Part shown: positions 41,741 to 48,537 of the stretch, piece by piece | Position numbering within the stretch: position 1 is the first letter of the stretch | Layout: each line of letters opens with the position of its first letter | NCBI RefSeq assembly: GCF_014647515.1 | Contig: NZ_BMPI01000034.1 | Coordinates: 50,528 to 114,527 of the forward strand | DNA length: 64,000 nucleotides | Origin: Dactylosporangium sucinum | GTDB lineage: Bacteria > Actinomycetota > Actinomycetes > Mycobacteriales > Micromonosporaceae | Direction of reading: 5' to 3' | The notes under the pieces: model-generated | Database searches by the model: none | What the model saw: the letters and a program-made list of their open reading frames with translations, nothing else | What the model was told of the DNA's origin: nothing | Translations under genes and position numbers: made by a program

Positions 41741-42826
41741 TCAGATCCGCGGCGGGGCGCCCGTGCTGCGTCGCACGATGAGCTCCGGCTGGATCTGCGA
41801 GCGCAACGGTCGGCCGTCGTCGCCGCCGATGCGTCGCAGCAGCACCTGCACACAGCGCCGGCCGATCTCCTGGAAGTTCGGTCGGATCGTGGTCAACGGC
41901 GGCACCAGATACGCCGCCTCCGGGATGTCGTCGAACCCGACGACGCTGACGTCCTGCGGCACCCGACGGCCCCGTTCGGACAACGCGCGCAGCAGGCCAA
42001 GGGCCATCTGGTCGTTAGCGGCAAGCACCGCCGTGACGTCGTCCCGATCGGCCAGGTCACGGCCCAGCTCGTAGCCGGCGCGGGCTTCCCAATCCCCGAC
42101 CAGCACCGCGGGCACCGGCACCCCAGCGTCGACGAGCGCCGACCGCCAGCCTGATACGCGGCCGTCCGCGGCGATCGAGTCGGTCGGCCCCGCGATGTGC
42201 CAGACGGTTCGGTGACCCAGCTGCAACAGGTACTCGGTGGCCTGCCGCGCACCGGCGGCCTCGTCGACGGTGACCACGGCGACGTGCGGGTCAAAACTGT
42301 CATCCAACGCCACCATCGGCACGTTCGCCGACACGTTCAGCAGAGCCCGGGCCATGTCCCTGTGCGGTGCGATCGTGATCATCCCGTCGACGGCCTGACC
42401 GGTGAGCAGGTCCACCGCGTCGCGCAGTGACCGCTGGTCCAGTGACCGCAGCGGTGCCACGCAGATCGCGTACCCCGCCTCCTGGGTGGCCTGCCCGATG
42501 CTCTGCAGCACGCTCGCTGGCCCGTAGCGGACCGCGTCGAAAGTGATCACGCCGATAGTACGGGTACGCCCGGTCCGCAGTGCCCGGGCGCTGGAGTTGA
42601 GCTGGTAGCCCAGCTCCCGCACCGCGGCCAGCACCCGTTCGCGGGTCTCCCGCTTGACGTGCGGGTGGTCGTTGAGCACCCTGGACACCGTCTGCGCCGA
42701 CACCCCCGCGGCCGCGGCGACATCCGACATCACCAGCGGCCGGGTCTGATTCGACAGGCCACCGTCAACCTTCTCGCCCGCGATCAACGAGTCGTCGGTG
42801 GTGGGCGGAACGCCGACCTCGGTCAT
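41741..42826 (-). CDS. LacI-family regulator of the first GH42 module
   Basis: 361 residues from ATG 42826 (GAGGTGG upstream). After a 30-residue leader the LacI HTH reads VMSDVAAAAGVSAQTVSRVLNDHPHVKRETRERVLAAVRELGY, with the minor-groove hinge helix SSARALRTGRT. The effector domain has the periplasmic-binding fold (AGPTDSIAADGRVSGW, VLAANDQMALGLLRAL, VPQDVSVVGFDDIPEAAYLVPPLTTI). Copies of GTTATCGATAAC occur in its own promoter and upstream of the genes on both sides, so it probably represses itself, the GH42 operon and the dehydrogenase. Confidence 0.88.
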   Translation of the reverse strand: MTEVGVPPTTDDSLIAGEKVDGGLSNQTRPLVMSDVAAAAGVSAQTVSRVLNDHPHVKRETRERVLAAVRELGYQLNSSARALRTGRTRTIGVITFDAVRYGPASVLQSIGQATQEAGYAICVAPLRSLDQRSLRDAVDLLTGQAVDGMITIAPHRDMARALLNVSANVPMVALDDSFDPHVAVVTVDEAAGARQATEYLLQLGHRTVWHIAGPTDSIAADGRVSGWRSALVDAGVPVPAVLVGDWEARAGYELGRDLADRDDVTAVLAANDQMALGLLRALSERGRRVPQDVSVVGFDDIPEAAYLVPPLTTIRPNFQEIGRRCVQVLLRRIGGDDGRPLRSQIQPELIVRRSTGAPPRI

Positions 42827-42876
42827 CGCGGCCACCTCTAGGTCATTGCACGACTGTCACATGCAGTTGGCCAGAA

Positions 42877-42904
42877 TAGTTATCGATAACAGCACCACTG
42901 TCAA
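42877..42904 (-). promoter_or_regulatory. LacI gene promoter with autoregulatory operator
   Basis: Minus strand: -35 TTGACA (42899-42904), a 16-base spacer and TAACTA as -10. The perfect palindrome GTTATCGATAAC (42879-42890) covers the spacer end and -10. Confidence 0.65.
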
Positions 42905-43095
42905 GCGCCCGTGACGCAACGGAAACCTGACCGGTATAGGGCTATGAGCTGCCCACACATGGCAGCGGCCGCACCGGGAGCAGGTCAGCCGGGCGATCGC
43001 ATCGGTGTCGCTGACTAGCTTCGGCCGCAGCCGCCAGTCGCGCGCCGTACTCGGATCCCGTTGACAGGCGCTACATCGCGGTGGATCCGAACCTT

Positions 43096-43107
43096 GCTAT
43101 CGATAAC
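43096..43107. promoter_or_regulatory. operator upstream of the second aldose dehydrogenase
   Basis: GCTATCGATAAC, one mismatch to the LacI-module palindrome, 73 bases before the dehydrogenase start. A TTGACA at 43061 lies upstream, without a matching -10 at normal spacing. Confidence 0.6.
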
Positions 43108-43179
43108 ACTCTGAGGTTGACTGGATCACCGTCGACCGCGGCCGCGTCGATGGCGACATGCGTGGAGGGTGGTTGCCTG

Positions 43180-44202
43180 ATGCCTGACAACGGTTCCGAC
43201 CGTGTTCGTCTGGCGGACAGCTCGGTTCGCGTCAGTCGGTTGGGGTTGGGTTGCGCGCCGCTGGCGAACATGTACGACGTGCTGTCCGACGAGGCGGCGT
43301 CCGCCACGGTGGACGCGGCGTGGGCAGGAGGCGTTCGCTACTTCGATACCGCCCCGCACTACGGCCTCGGGGTGTCCGAGCGGCGGCTGGGTGCGGCGTT
43401 GGCGGGCCGGCCGCGCGCCGAGTATGCCATCAGCACCAAGGTGGGCCGGTTGCTGGTCGCCGACCCCGACGGCGCCGGCCGCAGCGACGACGGGTTTCTG
43501 GTGCCAGCCGACCATCGGCGGGTATGGGATTTCAGCGCCGACGGGGTGCGGCGCAGCCTGGAGGGCAGCCTGCACCGGCTCGGGGTCGATCGGGTGGACC
43601 TGGTCCTGCTGCACGACCCGGAGTTCCATGAGCAGGCGGCCATCGATGAGGGCTATCCGGCGTTGCAGGACCTGCGCGAGCAGGGGGTGATCGGGGCAAT
43701 CGGCGCTGGCTCAACCCAATGGGAGGTCCTGCACCGGTTCGTCACCCGCACCGACCTGGACGCGGTCATGATCGCCGGGCGCTACACGCTGCTCGAGCAG
43801 CCAGCCCTCGACGCGTTGCTGCCCGCCTGCAGCACGCGGGGCGTCGCGGTGCTCAACGCCGGTGTCTACAACAGCGGCCTGCTCGCCCAAGACGCTCCCG
43901 ATCCGTCCTCCCGCTACGACTACCGGCCGGTACCGGCACACCTGCTGGCCCGGGCGCAGGCGATCGCCGCAGTCTGCGCGCGGCACCAGACCACCCTGCC
44001 AGCCGCCGCGCTGGCGTTTGCCGCCGCGCACCCAGCGGTGGCATGCCTCGTGGTCGGTGCCGCGACGCCCGGCCAGGCGGCCCGCAACGCCGCGCTCGTC
44101 GCCGCGCCACCGGCCCCGGCCGAGCTGTGGTCCGACCTATTCGCCGAGGGACTGCTCCGACCCAACGCCCCCGTTCCAGCCGACGGTTGTCCCGACGGGT
44201 GA
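43180..44202 (+). CDS. aldo/keto reductase, probable D-threo-aldose/L-fucose 1-dehydrogenase
   Basis: 340 residues from ATG 43180 (GGAGGGTGG upstream); an earlier in-frame GTG has no site. AKR tetrad: Asp56 and Tyr61 in YFDTAPHYG, Lys87 in STKVGRLL, His145 in LLHDPEFH. It is closer in form to D-threo-aldose 1-dehydrogenases than the first AKR. The LacI-type operator upstream places it in the GH42 regulon, so the cell has two fucose-type dehydrogenases under two regulators. Confidence 0.82.
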   Translation: MPDNGSDRVRLADSSVRVSRLGLGCAPLANMYDVLSDEAASATVDAAWAGGVRYFDTAPHYGLGVSERRLGAALAGRPRAEYAISTKVGRLLVADPDGAGRSDDGFLVPADHRRVWDFSADGVRRSLEGSLHRLGVDRVDLVLLHDPEFHEQAAIDEGYPALQDLREQGVIGAIGAGSTQWEVLHRFVTRTDLDAVMIAGRYTLLEQPALDALLPACSTRGVAVLNAGVYNSGLLAQDAPDPSSRYDYRPVPAHLLARAQAIAAVCARHQTTLPAAALAFAAAHPAVACLVVGAATPGQAARNAALVAAPPAPAELWSDLFAEGLLRPNAPVPADGCPDG

Positions 44203-44275
44203 GCCCGCATCGCCCCAGCGCGGACGGTAGGGCGCACTGCTCGCCCGGACGACCAGCTGGGCGCGCACCACCGAC

Positions 44276-44298
44276 CGGCCCGGTCGCTCGACCGGCCG
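44276..44298 (+). terminator. possible hairpin after the second dehydrogenase
   Basis: A 10-bp stem with one bulge and a tiny loop (arms CGGCCCGGTCG and CGACCGGCCG), 74 bases past the stop. Moderate evidence only. Confidence 0.35.
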
Positions 44299-44375
44299 AG
44301 CGATCTGCTCAACCATGACCGTCATCCACCGCTGGCCTCGGCTGCGGGTGGTTGCCCGGATTCGTTTGCTATCGA

Positions 44376-44699
44376 TCATCGGCGTAGCCGTTCGCAGGCG
44401 AGCAGTGCCTGGGTCAGCAGCCTGTGAACGGCGGCCAGGTCGCCACGGTCGAGTACTCGTGGAAGGGAAACCAGCCGGTTGCGAAGCTCCGCCACCGCCT
44501 CGACAGGCTTGGCCGCCCGGGTCACGCCGCCACGGATGCGTCGCACCACGCCAGCTTTGGCCAGATGTGCCAGATCGCGGTGGACCGTCGAAGCGGAAGC
44601 ACCGGTGACAGCTTTGACCTCGGCGATCGTGGCGTACTCCCGCTGAGCCACGAGCTCGAGGATCGACTGCCGGCGCTGGGCGGCGAGCTCGTGGATCAT
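44376..44699 (-). CDS. stand-alone DeoR-type HTH protein
   Basis: 107 residues. The N-terminal 60 residues are a clear DeoR/GlpR winged helix (AAQRRQSILELVAQREYATIAEVKAVTGASASTVHRDLAHLAKAGVVRRIRGGV). The sugar-phosphate-binding domain of full-length DeoR proteins (about 250 aa) is missing and replaced by a short helical tail (LRNRLVSLPRVLDRGDLAAVHRLLTQALLAC). A good promoter with the fucose palindrome lies upstream, so it seems to be a regulon member. It may be a dominant-negative or partner HTH, or a truncated relic kept under control. Confidence 0.7.
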   Translation of the reverse strand: MIHELAAQRRQSILELVAQREYATIAEVKAVTGASASTVHRDLAHLAKAGVVRRIRGGVTRAAKPVEAVAELRNRLVSLPRVLDRGDLAAVHRLLTQALLACERLRR

Positions 44700-44808
44700 A
44701 GGCCGGGCGCGAAGGTGCGGTTGCCGAGACAGAGGGCGCTGCGGGGCAAGGTGTCTCCTCGGTACGGGGGGTCAGGACTCCATGGAGTCCCTCCAAAGGA
44801 TCTCGCAA

Positions 44809-44849
44809 ACATCTGATGCATATATACGCCAGAGCCCCAATCACGTCCA
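44809..44849 (-). promoter_or_regulatory. DeoR-type gene promoter with operator site J
   Basis: Minus strand: -35 TGGACG (44844-44849), 17-base spacer, -10 TATATA (44821-44826), then ACATCTGATGC (44809-44819, plus reading; one mismatch) just downstream. Same layout as sites C and D, 19 kb and 15 kb away. Confidence 0.65.
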
Positions 44850-44867
44850 GATTCGGGACTCGACGCC

Positions 44868-44894
44868 GCACAATTGTGCACATACATCAGACCT
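44868..44894. promoter_or_regulatory. second palindrome plus degenerate operator site K
   Basis: GCACAATTGTGC (44868-44879) is a perfect 12-base palindrome unlike the others. It is followed by ACATCAGACCT (44884-44894), a two-mismatch copy of the fucose palindrome. Both lie upstream of the -35 at 44849. Confidence 0.4.
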
Positions 44895-44905
44895 AGCGGC
44901 ACAGA

Positions 44906-45122
44906 ATCTCCCGCCGGCCAGCCGGCTACGCCATCGCCGAGCACATGCGCGCAGAACTCGTCATCGACGCCCGGACCGCCGCCCGGCGCAGCCCGGCGGC
45001 AGCTTGACCGGGGCGATCCTGCGCACCGATTACCGCGCGGACCACACCACCCGGCCTTCGCCACCGTCTGCCGCGCCCGCCGTCGTCCGACAGTCAATGC
45101 GCCCGATCGGCAGCTGCCGACA
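44906..45122 (+). pseudogene. IS3-family transposase remnant
   Basis: Two short frames join as the middle of an IS3-type OrfB: GYAIAEHMRAELVIDA (44927 on) ends at a stop near 45006, then the next frame gives GAILRTDYRADHTTR and VVRQSMRPIGSC. In intact relatives this reads GYAIADHMRTELVIDA...GAVFHSDRGAQYTS...VRQSMGRTG. The second catalytic Asp survives as the D in RTDYRAD. Both ends are lost. An old, dead insertion beside the DeoR promoter. Confidence 0.6.
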
Positions 45123-45136
45123 CCGTCGCCGAGTCG

Positions 45137-46051
45137 TCAAGCCCCCTCCGCGGGACTGTCGAGGGCGGCGAGCACCGCGCGGACCTGGCCCAGCCGGTCG
45201 TCGCCGAGGGGGCGCAGCACGACGGTCTGCGCGCCGGCGTCCCACAGCGTGCGGACCGCCTTGGCCGCCGTGGCGGCGGGTCCGGCGATGACAAACACGT
45301 CGGCCGGCTCGACGCCGAGCCACGCGGCCTGCGTGGCGACGATCCGGTCGGTCGCGGCGCGTACACGAGCAGCATCGTCATCGGCGCAGAGATAGGTGAA
45401 GACAGTCAGTTCGTGCCGGGCGGGCGCGCCGGGCGCGGCCCGGCCTTTGTCGATGTGCGCGAGCGCGGCGGCGACCTCGCGGGGTCCGTGGCCCTCGGCG
45501 ACGATGGTGCCGTCGGCGACGCGGCCGGAGAGCTCGAGTGAGCGGGGGCGCACGACACCGGCGAGGATGGCGGGCGGTTCGGCGGGCGGGTGCCACAGCT
45601 GCACGTCACGCAGGTGTACTGCGCGACCATCGAGCGTGACGGGCCCGCCGCGCAGGAGCGACCGCACAGCGCGGATGGTCTCTTCAAGGAGCGCGAGCTT
45701 CTGCGGGGTGGAGGCGCCGACCTGCGCCATCCACTCGGATACGCCGTGTCCGATGCCGGTAACGAAGCGGCCGGGGTACAGCCGAGCGAGCGTCGCCGCC
45801 TCCATGGCGAGCAGGGCTGGGTTGCGCAGCGGCGCCGGCACGATCCCGATCCCCACCCGCAGCCGTTGCGTGCTCGCCAGCACGGCGGCCGCCGAGGCGA
45901 TCGCGCCACCCCAGCCGAGATCCTCGACCAGCCAGAAATCATCAACCCGCAACACGTCGAGGGCCTGCGCGAAACCAACAAGCTCCTCCGGCTCCCGGTC
46001 ACAGTCGAACATGACGCCGATGCGGCACTCAGGACGTGGTATTGAGGACAT
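45137..46051 (-). CDS. LLM-class flavin-dependent oxidoreductase
   Basis: 304 residues from ATG 46051 (AAAGGTGG upstream). Luciferase-like TIM barrel: RIGVMFDCDREPEELVGFAQALDVLRVDDFWLVEDLGWGGAIASAAAVLASTQRLRVGIGI, then ATLARLYPGRFVTGIGHGVSEWMAQVG. The pattern (GIGHG, LARLYPGRF) matches actinobacterial F420- or FMN-dependent reductases. The substrate is unknown. It stands alone on the minus strand between two sugar modules and may be unrelated to them. Confidence 0.78.
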   Translation of the reverse strand: MSSIPRPECRIGVMFDCDREPEELVGFAQALDVLRVDDFWLVEDLGWGGAIASAAAVLASTQRLRVGIGIVPAPLRNPALLAMEAATLARLYPGRFVTGIGHGVSEWMAQVGASTPQKLALLEETIRAVRSLLRGGPVTLDGRAVHLRDVQLWHPPAEPPAILAGVVRPRSLELSGRVADGTIVAEGHGPREVAAALAHIDKGRAAPGAPARHELTVFTYLCADDDAARVRAATDRIVATQAAWLGVEPADVFVIAGPAATAAKAVRTLWDAGAQTVVLRPLGDDRLGQVRAVLAALDSPAEGA

Positions 46052-46402
46052 AGGGCCACCTTTGCAGAGAAGTGAGCGTCCTCCGCGACGATCACGGAAG
46101 GGCGTGCGACAGCGACCTACGGCTCGACCTACGGCTCGACCTTCGGTCGCAGGTCGCGGCCGACGGCTGAATGTCCGATGCTGGGCAGTCCCGCAGCGAC
46201 CTTATGACCATCGGCAACCTGTTGGCGTACTGCTCGATGCGATGTGGGGCCGACTGGACCAGGTCGCCGAGCACCGCGGGGTCGATCCATCGGCGTCAAC
46301 GGCGGCGCCGGCGGCGCCGTTGCCGGGTCGCGGGCAGGGCCGCGACCCGGCCTTCCAGCCGCGCATCCGATCCCGTGGCCCGCGACGGCGCATGCGGCGC
46401 GG
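46052..46402. other. intergenic region with hairpin
   Basis: 350 bases with no gene I can support. Contains a 12-base tandem repeat (CTACGGCTCGAC twice at 46117-46140) and the terminator at 46323. Confidence 0.45.
46323..46350 (-). terminator. hairpin downstream of the third-module GH42 gene
   Basis: CCGGGTCGCGG pairs with CCGCGACCCGG (11 bp perfect) around a 6-base loop, 53 bases beyond the GH42 stop on the minus strand. Confidence 0.6.
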
Positions 46403-48454
46403 TCATACCTGCCTCCGGCGCAGCACTGTGACCGCGTGCGGACCGAGCAAACCGGGGGCGGCGGTATCGCCAGCCTGCTGCATGTACAGGATGGCGCCCT
46501 CGACGCCGGACAGATCCCGCGGCTCGCCAGTGCGGTTGACGAGGAACCAGTACTCGGCGTCGGCGGACTGCCGGACGGCGAGCTCGACCTGTCCGCGCAG
46601 CGTGTCGGGCAACTCACTGCGCACGCCGGCGGTGTCGAGGACGTCGGTCAGCACAGGCCGCAGTCCCGCCGGTCCGAGCCGGGTCGACACGTAGGTCGCC
46701 GATCCAGTACCGACACTGCGGCGGGTGATCGCGGCGCGGCCGGCCAGGTCACCGGACTTGTACCAGGCGAGCACCTCGACGTCGGCGTCGATGATGTCGA
46801 TGCGGTCGGTCCACAGGATGCCGGTCGTGCCGTTGTCGAGTTCAACGCTCTGGTCGTCGAGCAGCGGGGCGAACTCCTCGATCCGGATGCCGAGCAGGTC
46901 CCGCAGTGCGCCGGGATAGCCGCCGAGCCAGACGTGGTCGTGCTCATCGACGATGCCGGAGAAGTAGGTCGTGACGAGATGGCCGCCGTCGGCGACATAG
47001 GCGCGCAGCCGATCGGCGAGCGCGGCGGGCACGACGTGCAGGATCGGGGCGACGAGCAGGTCGTAGTGCTCCAGTTCGGCGGTGACCGGGACGACGTCCG
47101 CGCGGACGCCGAGGTCGACGAGCGCGGTGTACCAGTCCAGGGCTTCCCGGCGGTAGCGCAGCCGGTCGGTGGGGTGCGAGTCGTGCTCGGCGGTCCACCA
47201 GGACTCCCAGTCGAAGACGACAGCAGCCCGGGCCGGTTGGCGGGTCGTGCCGGCGACCTCGGCCAGATCACGCAGCGCCGCGCCGAGTTCCGTGACCGCG
47301 CGGAAGACGGCGCTGTCCTCCCCGGCGTGCGGCAGCATGCCGGAGTGGTACTTCTCTGCGCCGGCCGCGGACTGCCGCCACTGGAAGAAGCACACGGCGT
47401 CGGCGCCGTGGGCCACGTGGGTGAGCGAGTCACGGGCCAGCCCACCCGGGGCCTTCGCGACGTTGACCGGTTGCCAGTTCACCGCGCTGGTGGAGTGTTC
47501 CATGAGGTACCAGGGCCGGCCGCCGGCGATGTTGCCGGTGAGGTTGGCCGAGAACGACAGCTCGTCGAATGCCTGCGGACCGGGCACGACGTAGTGGTCG
47601 TTGGCGACGAAGTCGACCTCGGACGCCCAGTCGGCGTAGTGCATCCCCTTGGTCTCGCCCATGATCATGAAGTTGGTGGTGACCGGGATCCCGGGCGTCA
47701 CCTCGCGCAGCACCGTGCACTCGGCCCGCAGGTAGTCCTTGAGCGCGTCAGAGGAGAACCGTTTGAAGTCCAGCTGTTGGGTGGGGTTCGGGTGCGAGGC
47801 CGCCAGGCGTGGCGGCAGGACCTGCGCCCACTCGCTGTACCGCTGCGACCAGAACGCCGTGCCCCAGGCTTGGTTCAGCGCCTCGACGGTGCCGTACCGC
47901 CGGCACAGCCACTGCCGGAACGCGTCCGCGGCGTCGTCGGAGTAGTCGTAGATGTTGTGGCAGCCGAGTTCGTTGTTGACGTGCCAGGCGGCCAGCGCCG
48001 GGTGGCTGCCGTAGCGCCCGGCGAGTGCCCGGACCAGACGCAACGCGTGCTCGCGGAAGACCGGCGACGTCGGCCGCCAGTGCTGCCGCGCGCCGGGCCA
48101 CACCGTCCGGCCGTCGCGGTCGACGGGCAGGATCTCCGGATGTGCCGTGGTCAGCCATGGCGGCGGTGATGCCGTTGCCGTGGCCAGGTCCACGGCGATG
48201 CCGTTGGTGTGCAACAGGTCCATGATGTCGTCGAGCCACGCGAAGTCCCACTCGTCCGCGCGGGGCTGGATGCGCGCCCAGGAGAAGATGGCGAGGGAGA
48301 CGATGTTGACTCCGGCCACCTTCATTGCCCGCACGTCGTCGTCCCACACGTGACGCGGCCACTGCTCCGGGTTGTAGTCGGCGCCGAACCCGAGGCGTGG
48401 CCGGGCGGGGTCCGACGGCCAGCGCAGCCATCGGTGACCGTGGTGTTCCTGCAC
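46403..48454 (-). CDS. GH42 beta-galactosidase, cytoplasmic
   Basis: 683 residues from GTG 48454 (AGGAG upstream). Strong GH42 features: LGFGADYNPEQWPRHVWDDD, MKVAGVNIVSLAIFSWARIQP, acid/base Glu162 in WHVNNELGCHN, nucleophile Glu319 in WYLMEHSTSAVNWQP, then the trimerisation domain and C-terminal beta domain. No signal peptide. It is the last gene of the minus-strand module 51793-46403 but has its own operator copy at 48481. A canonical member, more so than the GH42 at 39233. Confidence 0.92.
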   Translation of the reverse strand: MQEHHGHRWLRWPSDPARPRLGFGADYNPEQWPRHVWDDDVRAMKVAGVNIVSLAIFSWARIQPRADEWDFAWLDDIMDLLHTNGIAVDLATATASPPPWLTTAHPEILPVDRDGRTVWPGARQHWRPTSPVFREHALRLVRALAGRYGSHPALAAWHVNNELGCHNIYDYSDDAADAFRQWLCRRYGTVEALNQAWGTAFWSQRYSEWAQVLPPRLAASHPNPTQQLDFKRFSSDALKDYLRAECTVLREVTPGIPVTTNFMIMGETKGMHYADWASEVDFVANDHYVVPGPQAFDELSFSANLTGNIAGGRPWYLMEHSTSAVNWQPVNVAKAPGGLARDSLTHVAHGADAVCFFQWRQSAAGAEKYHSGMLPHAGEDSAVFRAVTELGAALRDLAEVAGTTRQPARAAVVFDWESWWTAEHDSHPTDRLRYRREALDWYTALVDLGVRADVVPVTAELEHYDLLVAPILHVVPAALADRLRAYVADGGHLVTTYFSGIVDEHDHVWLGGYPGALRDLLGIRIEEFAPLLDDQSVELDNGTTGILWTDRIDIIDADVEVLAWYKSGDLAGRAAITRRSVGTGSATYVSTRLGPAGLRPVLTDVLDTAGVRSELPDTLRGQVELAVRQSADAEYWFLVNRTGEPRDLSGVEGAILYMQQAGDTAAPGLLGPHAVTVLRRRQV

Positions 48455-48480
48455 AGCTTCTCCTGGTTGCTACGTGCTGA

Positions 48481-48494
48481 TGGTTACGTAAACA
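48481..48494. promoter_or_regulatory. second-LacI operator upstream of the GH42 gene
   Basis: TGGTTACGTAAACA, 13 of 14 matches to the palindrome at 51832, in the 83-base gap before the GH42 start. Confidence 0.65.
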
Positions 48495-48537
48495 TGTCCG
48501 TCCGGCCGCCGCCCTGGACGGCCGGACGGACCGGGGA

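Larger units (their letters stand above)
42827..43179. other. divergent region between LacI gene and dehydrogenase
   Basis: 350 bases, no gene visible. Two copies of the LacI-type palindrome are present (42879 and 43096). Confidence 0.55.

Noticed and set aside
43061..43089. TTGACA at 43061 as a -35 for the second dehydrogenase
   Set aside because: No acceptable -10 box at 16-19 bases. The true promoter may be nearer the operator at 43096.
46117..46140. Two tandem copies of CTACGGCTCGAC
   Set aside because: Only two copies with no spacer structure. Not a CRISPR and too little to call an array.
46052..46402. Open frames on both strands between the LLM oxidoreductase and the GH42 gene
   Set aside because: No ribosome site, no conserved motif, and the frames look like the GC-skewed shadows seen across the window.
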